Shown: positions 42,122-52,566, counted from the first letter of the stretch. The stretch is DNA of 64,000 bases from an uncultured Mesonia sp. (GCA_947499595.1 CANMOY010000005.1:1-64000), one strand, 5' to 3'. Made by a program: numbers and translations. The notes: generated from the letters alone by a model not told the origin.

Positions 42122-44509
42122 TTAAAACAAGCCCCACTTTTTCTTTTTGGCCACTTCTTCGGCGTGGTAACCATAACCGTAGCCGTAATTATAACCATAG
42201 GCTCCATCGGCTTTTACATCGTTAAGTACCAGACCCATATTCTTAATTTTATCATTGCGTTTTAATTCCTCTATATGTTGAATCAATTTACTATCGGTAT
42301 AATTGGCACGGATCATATACAAGGTAGCATCGGCATGTTCGGCTATCAATAAAGTATCGGTAACTAAAATGGTAGGTGCGGTGTCTACTACGATATAGTC
42401 ATACTTTTGCCTGGCTTCGTCTAACAGACTTTCAAAACGCCCGTTAAGCAATAGTTCAGCCGGGTTTGGTGGAATCTCTCCAGACAACACCAAATCTAAG
42501 TTGGCATGTTCAAAAGCATTTTTCTGAACCAATTCTGCTAAACTAATATCTTTGCGGTATAAATAATCGGTTGTACCGGCCAGGTTTTTCTTCAAATTGA
42601 TATAGGCATGCAACTGCGGATTCCGTAAATCACAACCCAGCAACAACACCTTTTTACCTGTAGAGGCCATTGAAATGGCTAAATTAATCGCCACAAAGGT
42701 CTTCCCTTCTCCTTTAGTGGTCGAGGTGGTAAACACTACTTTACCGCCTTCCTGCTCCCGCTCCACAAAGAAGTTTAAATTGGTTCTTAAAATCCTAAAA
42801 GCTTCAGCCAACACACTATGATCGTTCTTTTGAATGAGTCGGTCAGCGGTTTTTAACAAAGTAGGCACTTCACCTACAATTGGTATTTGTGGTAACAAGC
42901 GCTTCACTTGGTTTTTATGGTGAATTTTGGTATCCAATAAAAACAAAACGTATAAAATACCAAAAGGCAATAAGAGTCCTAACACCAATGCCCCCAACAA
43001 AATAATTTGCTTTTTAGGCGCTACCGGTTGGGGTTGAGTATATGCCCAATCTACTACCTTAATCACCGGCGAAGTAATAGCATAACTCAAGGCCGCCTCT
43101 TCTCTACGCTGTAATAAAAACAAGTAAAGTCTTTCTTTAATTTCACGCTGACGGGTGATGTCTCTGATTTGTTTCTCTTTCTCAGGAATACTCCCTAGCT
43201 GCCCAGCCGAAACGCTTTCACGTTGCCTAATGCTGCGCAAAGCGGTTTCTAGCGAACGGATATAAGCATTTACACTTCCGTTTAGATTGCCACGCAACTG
43301 ATTGATTTGCTGGTTTAAGTTAACCACCATAGGGTTTTCTTCGGTTCCTGAAACCAAATAGCGTTGGCGCTCGGTCACCAAACTGTTGTACTGCTGGGTA
43401 AGCGCATTTACATTTTCATTGTCTATTCCAATATTGGCAGGTAATAAATCAAAAGCCGACTGATTTTGCAGTGTTTCTTGGAAATCACGCGCTACCAGCA
43501 ACTGGGTTTCCATCTCGTAACGTTTTTGTTCGGCCCCAGCTTCTTTACCAAATAATTGCTCGGCACTAGACTCTACGGTTACCACATTATTATCGCGTTT
43601 GAAATTTACCAGACCCGACTCAACTGTATCTAACTCTCCTTCTAAAAACACCAAACGCCGTTCAACAAAATCCTGAGTACGTTTTGAAACCAAGCGCTTG
43701 TCTTCTATACCATCTTGATTGAATACTTGAATTAGCCGATCTAATATGGCTTTATTCAACTCTTGATTAGCGCCTTTGATGCCTAGTTGCAATACGTGAC
43801 TCTTATCGCCTACTGGCTCTATACTGATTTGCTGGGCTAGGTTTTTTACTTTATGGTTCATCGCCGTGTGCCAAAAAGACATGTTGGCAATGGGTTTGGG
43901 ATCTTCTCCTACGCGCTTATCAGTGATTAACAAAGTGAAATCGCCGTACTGGAGGGTATCACCAAAGCGCCCCTTTTGTTCGCCTATAGATTCTGCACTC
44001 AGCTTAAACTCATTATTCCCTAGGCTCGCTAATTGTATGCTTGGGGAGTTACCTACCTCCTGCTGAGTACTATCGGGAATCCAATTAACGTGAAAAGGTG
44101 CATCTGGACCAAAAACCAGAAAAGACTTGATGGTTCCTTTGGATTGGTAAGTGGTATTAAGATCAAGACTTTTAACCACTTGCTCTAGAATACGTCTCGA
44201 TTTAAAAATTTGCATTTCATTTTCGAGATTTACCTTGGTCATATTAAACAAGGTACGCGAGCCCGAAAGTCCGGAAAGGTCGAGCCCACCATCATCGTTT
44301 TCATCGAGTACTTTAACCTTGGCCGTAGTTTGGTAAATACTAGTTGAATACCGCAAATAAATGAAAGCCCCAATTACAAAGACTAACACGCTGGCCAGGA
44401 ACCAAGGCCAGTAACGCAAGTATTGAAAAATAATCGCCTTGATATCTTCACCGTTTTCCAGATTCGGATCTGTAGCTTGATTTTCTTGAAAAGCTTGAGG
44501 TTCTTTCAT
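42122..44509 (-). CDS. Polysaccharide co-polymerase / BY-tyrosine autokinase (Wzc-like)
   Basis: 795 residues. Two membrane helices (about 35-53 and 505-525) frame a periplasmic Wzz-type domain with long coiled coils (about 260-470). The cytoplasmic kinase follows: Walker A STTKGEGKTFVAINLA, Walker A' VLLLGCDLRNP, Walker B DYIVVDTAP. The C-terminal tail is the Tyr cluster YGYNYGYGYGYH, whose phosphorylation state controls oligomerisation. It regulates chain length and couples to the Wza-like exporter encoded just upstream (1 bp apart). It probably serves the polysaccharide built by the operon at 0.5-15.7 kb. Confidence 0.93.
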   Translation of the reverse strand: MKEPQAFQENQATDPNLENGEDIKAIIFQYLRYWPWFLASVLVFVIGAFIYLRYSTSIYQTTAKVKVLDENDDGGLDLSGLSGSRTLFNMTKVNLENEMQIFKSRRILEQVVKSLDLNTTYQSKGTIKSFLVFGPDAPFHVNWIPDSTQQEVGNSPSIQLASLGNNEFKLSAESIGEQKGRFGDTLQYGDFTLLITDKRVGEDPKPIANMSFWHTAMNHKVKNLAQQISIEPVGDKSHVLQLGIKGANQELNKAILDRLIQVFNQDGIEDKRLVSKRTQDFVERRLVFLEGELDTVESGLVNFKRDNNVVTVESSAEQLFGKEAGAEQKRYEMETQLLVARDFQETLQNQSAFDLLPANIGIDNENVNALTQQYNSLVTERQRYLVSGTEENPMVVNLNQQINQLRGNLNGSVNAYIRSLETALRSIRQRESVSAGQLGSIPEKEKQIRDITRQREIKERLYLFLLQRREEAALSYAITSPVIKVVDWAYTQPQPVAPKKQIILLGALVLGLLLPFGILYVLFLLDTKIHHKNQVKRLLPQIPIVGEVPTLLKTADRLIQKNDHSVLAEAFRILRTNLNFFVEREQEGGKVVFTTSTTKGEGKTFVAINLAISMASTGKKVLLLGCDLRNPQLHAYINLKKNLAGTTDYLYRKDISLAELVQKNAFEHANLDLVLSGEIPPNPAELLLNGRFESLLDEARQKYDYIVVDTAPTILVTDTLLIAEHADATLYMIRANYTDSKLIQHIEELKRNDKIKNMGLVLNDVKADGAYGYNYGYGYGYHAEEVAKKKKWGLF

Positions 44510-44510
44510 C

Positions 44511-45278
44511 TTATCTAAATATTAATACCGCTGAACTTAAGAGAATTGAAAACACAGAAAGCAGGGTTCCTAAATTACCTACTATACCAGCCGATTTTAC
44601 TTTGGCGGTATTTGGGGTAACATAAAGAATGTCGTTTTGTTTTAGGAAGTAATAAGGCGAGTTCATCCAATCGGTTTGAGTTAAGTCGATGCGTTGATGC
44701 ACACGCTCGCCATTGATTTCGCGGACCAATAAAATATGGTTACGATCGGCTTGGATGGTTAAGTCACCCGCCATCCCTAATGCTTGTGGAATACTGATGT
44801 TTTCATCGGTAATACTGTAAGTCCCTGGAGCTTTAACCTCACCTAAAACGGTGAACTTAAAGTTAACCAAGCGTACCTTCACCTGTGCATCTCGCACAAA
44901 TTTTTGCAAACGCAACTCAATCACCTCTTTAAGTTCTTGGGTGGTGAGACCAGCTGCCTGAATATTCCCTAAACCGGGGTAATCAATGGCTCCATCTTTA
45001 TTCACCAAATAACCCTCTAGCAATACGGCCGGACCGTTTAAATTGGTTGCGCCCATAGCTTGAGTTTTCTTAAACTTAAAAGGGGTTAAACTTTCTTCGT
45101 TTAAAGCGGTTACATCGATCTTTAAAATATCGTTTACTTGGATGTATTTTTCGGTATATAAATCCAAGGTTTGCGCAGGTGTATGCTGGTCTATATTCTG
45201 CATATATAAGATGTCCTTTTTACTGGTACAAGCGGTCAAGCAGAGAACCCCAACAAAGAGTAGTAGTAATTTCTTCAT
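44511..45278 (-). CDS. Wza-like polysaccharide export lipoprotein
   Basis: 255 residues. Lipobox LCLTAC with C17 gives an outer-membrane lipoprotein. The Poly_export domain (about 45-140: YIQVNDILKIDVTAL, GYLVNKDGAIDYPGLGNI) and an SLBB domain (KFTVLGEVKAPGTY) form the periplasmic body of the channel. A C-terminal hydrophobic helix (about 233-253) crosses the outer membrane or anchors it. It exports the finished polysaccharide, with the adjacent Wzc-like kinase. A -7 box lies almost on top of the start codon. Confidence 0.92.
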   Translation of the reverse strand: MKKLLLLFVGVLCLTACTSKKDILYMQNIDQHTPAQTLDLYTEKYIQVNDILKIDVTALNEESLTPFKFKKTQAMGATNLNGPAVLLEGYLVNKDGAIDYPGLGNIQAAGLTTQELKEVIELRLQKFVRDAQVKVRLVNFKFTVLGEVKAPGTYSITDENISIPQALGMAGDLTIQADRNHILLVREINGERVHQRIDLTQTDWMNSPYYFLKQNDILYVTPNTAKVKSAGIVGNLGTLLSVFSILLSSAVLIFR

Positions 45279-45283
45279 GCGTG

Positions 45284-45291
45284 CAAAGATA
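45284..45291 (-). promoter_or_regulatory. -7 box of the export operon, next to the start codon
   Basis: Minus-strand TATCTTTG ends only five bases before the ATG at 45278. If used, the transcript would start at or within a few bases of the ATG. No convincing -33 TTTG is seen. Confidence 0.4.
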
Positions 45292-45525
45292 ATTAAGTTT
45301 TGCTACTATAAAATTAAGAGCACTTATTATTTACAAACGCTCAATTTATAAAAACTTTTAGTATTATTTGTATTTTCATCAAGATTAAACCTATTTTTGT
45401 CCCATAAATCAATTCGATTAACCTAAGAAAACGAGCAGGTTAGCTTGTTTTTTTTTGAAGGATAAACAAATTTTAGCCATACATAAGAAACAAAAAGTGC
45501 TTTTCCTTAGCAACGCCCTCTTTAT

Positions 45526-47451
45526 ATGAGAACACTTTTACCCAAAATAAAAATCAAGCTGCTACGGCTGTTAAAACCTCTAGTGCAAAATTATGTGCCC
45601 AGGCGGTACATTTTATTTATTGACAGCCTATTGGCTTTCATCGCATTAGAATGCTCGTTCTTTCTAATCAACAGCGTTCAAGGCAATACCCAAGTTCGAT
45701 TTGTTTTATCTTGGGAGTTAGCGGTGATGCTAGGAGTTCAAATACTTAGCTTTATCTTACTAAAGTCCTATTTTGGATTGGTTCGTTTTTCTAGCTTTCG
45801 CGATGTCATCACCCAATTAAAAGTAACGGCATTAGCGGTATTTACCATTTTGATCATCAACCGTATTTATTACTATTATGACGCTCAAAAACTCATTTTA
45901 GATGCAGGGGTAATCGTTTACGGGTTTATCAGTTTTTCTCTATTGTTTTTCTTTCGCGTATTGGTAAAGCAAGTATATAAAAGCATATATCCAAGCAAAA
46001 AGAATAGCGTCAAAGCCTTCATATACGGTACCGATTTAAAAACCTTAACCACCACCGAGGGTTTATTATCAGACCACTCTGAGCATTTTCGTATTGCGGG
46101 ATTCATTCATTCGGGAAAAGGTGCCTTGGTCAATCGCATTCATAACCTCCCCATTTACAGTCTAGCTGAATTGAAGCAGATTTCAAAAGAAGCTTCTGCT
46201 TTAATTATTACCGAAGAAAAGCTGAAAAAACTGCAGCTGCGTCGTCCGCATTTGGTAGATGAATTGCTCGAATTGCAATTGACCATTTACAAAATAGCAC
46301 CGCCACAGAATCTAGAAGACCGTGTAGATTTTAAAAACTTAAAGGAAGTAAAAATAGAAGATTTACTGCAGCGTAATCCTATTAAAATCAACAATCCCAA
46401 ACTCAAAGAACGCTATACTGGAAAAACAATTTTAGTAACAGGAGCGGCCGGTTCTATTGGTAGTGAAATTGTGCGACAGCTCATTCCGTTTAACCCAGGA
46501 CACATTGTTCTGTTAGATCAAGCTGAGACCCCTTTGCATGAAATTTCTTTAGAACTTAAAAAAAATCACCCACAACTCAGTTTTAGTCAGGTGATTGCCA
46601 ATGTGCGCAATCAAGCCCGATTAGCCGAAGTTTTTTCACAATACAAACCTCAAGTGGTTTTTCATGGGGCAGCCTATAAGCACGTACCCATGATGGAAAA
46701 CAATCCTATTGAAGCGCTTTCGGTAAATTTCTGCGGCACTTGCAATTTAGCCAATTTAGCTGGCGAATACCAAGTAGAGCGTTTTGTATTTGTAAGTACA
46801 GACAAGGCGGTTAACCCTACCAATATTATGGGTGCTTCAAAACGATCGGCCGAAATTTATATTCAGGCGCAAGCCAAAAAACAAAAACAAACCACCTTTA
46901 TTATTACCCGATTTGGTAATGTATTAGGTTCAAACGGTTCGGTAATACCACACTTTAAAAAACAAATAGCCGCCGGTGGCCCCGTAACGGTCACCCATCC
47001 TGAAATCACCCGTTACTTTATGACGATTGATGAAGCATGTCAATTGGTGTTGGAAGCTGGAGCTATGGGTAATGGCGGAGAGATCTATGTATTTGATATG
47101 GGAAAACCCATTAAAATTATCAACCTAGCCAAGCAAATGATTCGCTTAAGCGGATTGGTGCCCAATGAAGATATCGCCATCACCTATACCGGATTAAGAC
47201 CAGGAGAAAAACTTTACGAAGAATTGCTTGCTGATAAAGAAACTACATTGCCCACACACCACGAGAAAATACTCATTGCCGAAGACACCAATTATTTTAA
47301 CAAAACCAGTGGAGTAATGCTACAAAAATTTAGTCAGCATATTATTTCTAATGATATTCACCTTGCATTTACAACGCTTAAAAGCTTGGTACCCGAATAT
47401 GAATGCCATCAACAAGAAGAGCAGCTGAACAAAAAACAACAAGCCAGTTAA
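45526..47451 (+). CDS. WbpM/CapD-like nucleotide-sugar 4,6-dehydratase
   Basis: 641 residues. Four or five membrane helices at the N-terminus (about 28-135), then a degenerate first Rossmann domain (about 150-290) and the catalytic SDR domain: TGAAGSIGSEIVRQL binds NADP, and FVSTDKAVNPTNIMGASKR carries the S-M-K triad that replaces the usual S-Y-K in this family. WbpM-type enzymes convert UDP-GlcNAc to the 4-keto-6-deoxy sugar that feeds bacillosamine, QuiNAc or FucNAc synthesis. This fits the PglC-like transferase and acetyltransferases in the first locus. Divergent from the export operon. Confidence 0.9.
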   Translation: MRTLLPKIKIKLLRLLKPLVQNYVPRRYILFIDSLLAFIALECSFFLINSVQGNTQVRFVLSWELAVMLGVQILSFILLKSYFGLVRFSSFRDVITQLKVTALAVFTILIINRIYYYYDAQKLILDAGVIVYGFISFSLLFFFRVLVKQVYKSIYPSKKNSVKAFIYGTDLKTLTTTEGLLSDHSEHFRIAGFIHSGKGALVNRIHNLPIYSLAELKQISKEASALIITEEKLKKLQLRRPHLVDELLELQLTIYKIAPPQNLEDRVDFKNLKEVKIEDLLQRNPIKINNPKLKERYTGKTILVTGAAGSIGSEIVRQLIPFNPGHIVLLDQAETPLHEISLELKKNHPQLSFSQVIANVRNQARLAEVFSQYKPQVVFHGAAYKHVPMMENNPIEALSVNFCGTCNLANLAGEYQVERFVFVSTDKAVNPTNIMGASKRSAEIYIQAQAKKQKQTTFIITRFGNVLGSNGSVIPHFKKQIAAGGPVTVTHPEITRYFMTIDEACQLVLEAGAMGNGGEIYVFDMGKPIKIINLAKQMIRLSGLVPNEDIAITYTGLRPGEKLYEELLADKETTLPTHHEKILIAEDTNYFNKTSGVMLQKFSQHIISNDIHLAFTTLKSLVPEYECHQQEEQLNKKQQAS

Positions 47452-47650
47452 AAGTATTTTTTATTCTATTTAAGCACGCCTAGCGTATTAGGCCTAAGCC
47501 TTGGCTTATGCTATCATCCTTGAATTAAGTATGTATTAACGCGGCGCATAGAACTTACTTTTTTGTTTATAAAAAATTGCTTTATTTTTTTTCGAAGCCC
47601 ATAAATAAATGTAAGTTTAAGCCAAGATTTTAGCTCTCAACACCACCGCT

Positions 47651-50600
47651 ATGTATTTAATTTTTGATACCGAAACAACCGGTTTACCCAAACGCTGGGA
47701 TGCCCCCATAACCGATACCGACAATTGGCCTAGAGCCATACAGATCGCGTGGCAATTGCACGATGAACGCGGGAATCTAATTGAACAAGAAGACTTTTTA
47801 ATACAACCCGATGGATTTGACATTCCGTTTGATGCAGAAAAAATTCACGGGATTTCTACTCTACTTGCCCAAGATCAAGGAATCGAGCTAGAAGAAGGAT
47901 TAAAACGTTTTCAAACAGCACTCGGGCAAACCAAATTTTTGGTGGGTCAAAATGTGGGTTTTGACATCAATATTATGGGAGCCGAGTTTCATCGCCTAGG
48001 CATAGAAACACAGCTTACTCAACTTCCGGTTTTAGATACCTGTACCGAAAAAACAGCTCAATTGTGTCAAATTCCAGGCGGACGTGGAGGAAAGTTTAAA
48101 CTTCCTACTTTAACCGAATTGCATGAGCATTTATTTGGAGAAGCCTTTAACGAGGCACATAATGCAACAGCCGATGTTGAAGCTACCACACGTTGTTTTT
48201 TAGAATTAATACGACTCAAGCAATATAGCCTTGATGAGTTGCATGCCCAACCAGGGTATTTTGAAGCTTATACCACCGCCAATCCACAGCCAATAAAAGG
48301 TATTGGTTTAAAGCATGTAAATTTAAAAAAGGCTTCGGCTCAATTGCGCAAGCAGCAAAAACAGCAATCACCCGATGCCGGTATTAGTCAGGCTCAAATC
48401 AAAGAAAACCTAGCCGAGCTAGAGGCCGTTTCTTTTACCCACCTACACAACCACAGTCAGTTTTCTATTTTGCAATCGACCATGAGTGTGCAAGACTTGG
48501 TAAAAGCAGCAGCCAAAGAAAATATGCCTGCGGTTGCCCTAACCGATCACGCCAATATGATGGGGGCCTTTCATTTTGTAACGGCTATAGAGAATCATAA
48601 CGCCAAAATAGCGGCAGAAGCATCCGGCGAAAGCCAAGAAAAACCCTTAAAACCTATTGTAGGCTGTGAATTCTTTGTTTGCGAAGACCACTTAGATAAG
48701 AGTAGAAAAGATAACGGTTACCAAATTGTTTTGCTTGCCAAAAACAAAAACGGTTACCACAATTTAGCCAAGCTATCTTCTATTGCGTACACCCAAGGGT
48801 TTTACTATGTCCCGCGAATCGATAAAAAGATAATAGAGCAATACAAAGAAGATGTTATGGTACTTTCGGGTAACCTTTACGGAGAGGTGCCCGGAAAAAT
48901 ACTAAATGTAGGTGAAAAACAAGCCGAAGAAGCTCTTATTTGGTGGAAAGAAACTTTTGGAGAAGATTTTTATATTGAGGTAATGCGCCACGGACAAGAG
49001 GATGAAAACCGTGTAAACGATATTTTAATCCCTATGGCCAAGCGTCACGATGTAAAGCTTGTAGCCACCAACAACACTTATTATGAAAAGAAAGAAGATG
49101 CTAATGCTCACGATATATTACTTTGTGTAAAAGATGGTGAAAAACAATCGACCCCCATAGGTCGAGGACGTGGCTATAGGTATGGTTTGCCCAACCAAGA
49201 ATATTATTTTAAGAGCGCCGAAGAGATGAAAGCCCTCTTTAAAGATATACCCGAAGCCATAAGCAACACCCAAGAGATTGTAGATAAGGTAACCCCCTTT
49301 GGTTTAGCTCGAGACGTATTGTTACCTGCTTTTGATATTCCCGATGAATTCAAAGATCCACAAGATGAGATAGATCATAAAAAACGTGGAGAAAATGCTT
49401 ATTTGCGTCACCTCACCTACCAAGGCGCCAAAGAACGTTATGGTGAAATTACCGAATCAATAAGCGAGCGACTTGATTTTGAACTATCGGTAATTGAAAA
49501 AACCGGTTATCCCGGATATTTCTTAATTGTAGAAGATTTTATTCGTGAGGCCCGAAACATGGACGTTTCGGTGGGCCCGGGACGAGGTTCGGCAGCCGGT
49601 AGTGCAGTAGCATACTGCCTGAAAATTACTAATATAGACCCTATTAAATACGACTTGCTTTTTGAGCGTTTCCTAAACCCTGATCGAGTGAGTATGCCCG
49701 ATATTGATATTGATTTTGATGATGAGGGTCGCGGTCGTGTGATGGACTATGTAATCAATAAATACGGTGCCAACCAAGTTGCGCAAATAATCACTTACGG
49801 TACTATGGCCGCCAAATCGTCTATTCGAGATACAGCAAGGGTATTGGATTTACCTTTATCTGAAGCCGATAGAATTGCCAAGCTGGTACCCGATATGTCT
49901 AAGCTGTATAAAATATTCGCTTTAGACGAAAAGGGAGTTGCTAAAAAATACCGCAGTGAGGATGTAGAAAAAATAAAATCGCTCTTTGATATTGCCGCCG
50001 GTAACGACTTAGAGGCCGAAACCGTAAACCTAGCGCGCACCTTAGAAGGATCGGTTAGAAACACCGGTATTCACGCTTGTGGGGTTATTATCACCCCAAG
50101 TGATATCACCAATCACGTTCCCGTTTCGCTAGCCAAAGATTCCGATTTATATGTCACCCAATTTGATAACTCGGTGGTTGAAGATGCTGGCTTATTGAAG
50201 ATGGATTTCTTGGGATTAAAGACGCTTACGCTGATCAAAGACACGGTAAAAATTGTAAAAGGAAGACACAATATAGATCTCGATCCAGAAAATTTTCCGC
50301 TTGACGACCAAAAAACCTATGAACTGTTTCAACGCGGAGAAACCATTGGGGTGTTTCAATATGAATCGCCTGGGATGCAAAAGCATATGAAGAACTTGAA
50401 ACCCACAGTGTTTGAAGATCTCATTGCCATGAACGCTTTGTACCGCCCAGGACCTATGGAGTACATCCCTGATTTTATCGACCGTAAGCACGGGCGGCAG
50501 GAAATTACTTATGACCTGCCCGATATGGAAGAGTACCTGCAAGAAACCTACGGAATTACGGTTTACCAAGAGCAGGTGATGTTGCTCTCGCAAAAACTAG

Positions 50601-52024
50601 CCAACTTCTCTAAAGGTGAAGCCGATAAATTGCGAAAGGCGATGGGGAAAAAGATTTTTGCCCAACTCGAACTCCTAAAGCCTAAATTTATGGAGGGCGG
50701 TGCATCTAATGGACATCCGCAAAAAACGCTTGAGAAAATTTGGAAAGACTGGGAAGCCTTCGCTAGTTACGCCTTTAACAAGTCGCACTCTACTTGCTAT
50801 GCCTGGATCGCTTACCAAACGGCCTATCTGAAAGCGCATTACCCGGCCGAATATATGGCAGCGGTTTTATCTAATAATATGAATAACATCAAAGACGTAA
50901 CCTTCTTTATGGAAGAATGTCAGCGTATGAAATTAGCCGTATTGGGTCCAGATGTTAATGAATCCTACTATAAGTTTTCGGTAAACAAACAAAACGCAAT
51001 TCGCTTTGGCATGGGAGCTGTAAAAGGAGTAGGCGCCGGAGCGGTAAAAACCATTGTAGACAACCGTAAAAAAGATGGTGCTTATAGATCTATTTTTGAT
51101 ATGGCCAAACGCATCGATTTACGAGCAGCCAATAAAAAAGCCTTTGAGAACCTAGCCTTGGCTGGTGGGTTTGACAGTTTTGGCGGCACGCATAGAGCAC
51201 AATATTTTCACGACCCAGGAGACGGTATTAGTTTTTTAGAAAAGGTTATTAAATACGCTGCCAAGTTTCAAGAAAATCAAAATTCTGCTCAGGTGAGTCT
51301 GTTTGGTGAAGCCAGCGAAGTACAGATTCCCGAGCCTGAGGTGCCGCCATGCGAACCTTGGGGTACCATGGAGAAATTGAAAAAAGAACGCGAGGTGGTG
51401 GGAATTTACATTTCGGGACACCCACTAGATGATTTTAAGTGGGAATTAAAATATTTTTGTAATGCTTCGCTGAACAAATTAGAACACTTAGAATATTATG
51501 TAAATAAAGAACTCTGCATAGGTGGAATTGTAAGTGGCGAAGTTCAACATCGCACAAGTAAGACAGGTAAAGGTTGGGGTATTTTTACCATTGAAGATTA
51601 TGACGGTTCTTATGAATTCAAAATATTTGGTGAGGAATATCTTAAGTTCAGGCATTTTTTACTACCCAATAACTTTGTGTTCATCCGTCTGTTTGTAAAA
51701 GAAGGCTGGACCAATCGGGAAACCGGAAAAAAGGGAGATCCGCGAATACAATTTAATATGTTTAAACAGCTTCAAGACGTATTGCCCGATTTATCAAAGA
51801 AAATTAGCATACAGCTTGACATCGATCAGTTAAACAAAAATACCATCGACTATTTAGATCAACTCACCACGACCTATGTTGGTGACAAGCATATTAATTT
51901 CATCGTTTATGAACTGAAAGAAAAAATTAAATTACAAATGCCCAGTCGGAGTCGAAAGCTAAGCATCAATAGAGAATTGCTTGACAGTTTAAAGACAAAA
52001 GATATGCATTTTAAAGTGCATTAG
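47651..52024 (+). CDS. dnaE: DNA polymerase III alpha subunit with fused DnaQ-type exonuclease
   Basis: 1457 residues. The N-terminal ~190 residues are a DEDDh exonuclease: FDTETTGLP with D6 and E8, VGQNVGFDINIM, and HNATADVEAT. The polymerase follows: PHP domain (FTHLHNHSQFSILQS, about 270), palm with GPGRGSAAGS (about 641) and PDIDIDFDD (about 682-690) holding the catalytic Asp residues, finger and beta-clamp regions, HhH and OB-fold (about 1290-1370). Replicative chain elongation plus proofreading. The fusion is known in Flavobacteriia and makes a separate DnaQ less necessary. It is single and monocistronic. Confidence 0.95.
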   Translation: MYLIFDTETTGLPKRWDAPITDTDNWPRAIQIAWQLHDERGNLIEQEDFLIQPDGFDIPFDAEKIHGISTLLAQDQGIELEEGLKRFQTALGQTKFLVGQNVGFDINIMGAEFHRLGIETQLTQLPVLDTCTEKTAQLCQIPGGRGGKFKLPTLTELHEHLFGEAFNEAHNATADVEATTRCFLELIRLKQYSLDELHAQPGYFEAYTTANPQPIKGIGLKHVNLKKASAQLRKQQKQQSPDAGISQAQIKENLAELEAVSFTHLHNHSQFSILQSTMSVQDLVKAAAKENMPAVALTDHANMMGAFHFVTAIENHNAKIAAEASGESQEKPLKPIVGCEFFVCEDHLDKSRKDNGYQIVLLAKNKNGYHNLAKLSSIAYTQGFYYVPRIDKKIIEQYKEDVMVLSGNLYGEVPGKILNVGEKQAEEALIWWKETFGEDFYIEVMRHGQEDENRVNDILIPMAKRHDVKLVATNNTYYEKKEDANAHDILLCVKDGEKQSTPIGRGRGYRYGLPNQEYYFKSAEEMKALFKDIPEAISNTQEIVDKVTPFGLARDVLLPAFDIPDEFKDPQDEIDHKKRGENAYLRHLTYQGAKERYGEITESISERLDFELSVIEKTGYPGYFLIVEDFIREARNMDVSVGPGRGSAAGSAVAYCLKITNIDPIKYDLLFERFLNPDRVSMPDIDIDFDDEGRGRVMDYVINKYGANQVAQIITYGTMAAKSSIRDTARVLDLPLSEADRIAKLVPDMSKLYKIFALDEKGVAKKYRSEDVEKIKSLFDIAAGNDLEAETVNLARTLEGSVRNTGIHACGVIITPSDITNHVPVSLAKDSDLYVTQFDNSVVEDAGLLKMDFLGLKTLTLIKDTVKIVKGRHNIDLDPENFPLDDQKTYELFQRGETIGVFQYESPGMQKHMKNLKPTVFEDLIAMNALYRPGPMEYIPDFIDRKHGRQEITYDLPDMEEYLQETYGITVYQEQVMLLSQKLANFSKGEADKLRKAMGKKIFAQLELLKPKFMEGGASNGHPQKTLEKIWKDWEAFASYAFNKSHSTCYAWIAYQTAYLKAHYPAEYMAAVLSNNMNNIKDVTFFMEECQRMKLAVLGPDVNESYYKFSVNKQNAIRFGMGAVKGVGAGAVKTIVDNRKKDGAYRSIFDMAKRIDLRAANKKAFENLALAGGFDSFGGTHRAQYFHDPGDGISFLEKVIKYAAKFQENQNSAQVSLFGEASEVQIPEPEVPPCEPWGTMEKLKKEREVVGIYISGHPLDDFKWELKYFCNASLNKLEHLEYYVNKELCIGGIVSGEVQHRTSKTGKGWGIFTIEDYDGSYEFKIFGEEYLKFRHFLLPNNFVFIRLFVKEGWTNRETGKKGDPRIQFNMFKQLQDVLPDLSKKISIQLDIDQLNKNTIDYLDQLTTTYVGDKHINFIVYELKEKIKLQMPSRSRKLSINRELLDSLKTKDMHFKVH

Positions 52025-52166
52025 CAGTCAAGCTGATTTACTTTGAACAAAAAGATATAAAACTCCGCCTATGGCTTTGTCCTTCAGCTTTTGAGTATTG
52101 ATAAAGCATATACGACTATTGGAAAATCTAATTTAGAAGGTGTAGGGAAAACATAAAAATATTGAC

Positions 52167-52174
52167 TAAATTTG
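52167..52174 (+). promoter_or_regulatory. -7 box of trxA
   Basis: TAAATTTG, 23 bp before the trxA start; the -33 region is weak. Confidence 0.45.
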
Positions 52175-52196
52175 TAGAACAACAAAAATATAAATT

Positions 52197-52514
52197 ATGG
52201 CATTAGAACTTACAGACGCAAATTTTGAAGAAAAAGTATTAAATAGCGACAAGCCCGTATTAGTTGATTTCTGGGCAGCATGGTGTGGACCTTGTAGAAT
52301 GGTTGGACCTGTAATTGATGAAATCAGTAAAGAATATGAAGGGAAAGCAGTTGTTGGAAAGGTAGACGTAGATGCAAATACAGAGTTTGCTGCTAAGTAT
52401 GGTGTAAGAAATATACCTACCGTTTTAGTTTTTAACAAAGGGGAATTAGTAGGAAGACAAGTAGGAGTTTCTCCAAAAGATACTTACACTAAAGCAATTG
52501 ACGAGCTTTTATAA
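52197..52514 (+). CDS. trxA: Thioredoxin
   Basis: 105 residues with the complete fold: FWAAWCGPCRM with the redox pair C30/C33, PVIDEISKEYEGK, and the cis-Pro loop NIPTVLVFNKGE. Cytoplasmic disulfide reductant. Own promoter and terminator, so a single-gene unit between dnaE and the DUF58 gene. Confidence 0.97.
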   Translation: MALELTDANFEEKVLNSDKPVLVDFWAAWCGPCRMVGPVIDEISKEYEGKAVVGKVDVDANTEFAAKYGVRNIPTVLVFNKGELVGRQVGVSPKDTYTKAIDELL

Positions 52515-52532
52515 TTTTTATCTTTAATTCAT

Positions 52533-52566
52533 AAAAAAGGTTTAGCTTATCGGCTAAACCTTTTTT
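52533..52566 (+). terminator. trxA terminator
   Basis: AAGGTTTAGC-ttatcg-GCTAAACCTT flanked by A and T runs. Confidence 0.9.

Noticed and set aside
50216-50593. 125-codon minus ORF
   Set aside because: Antisense to dnaE catalytic region.
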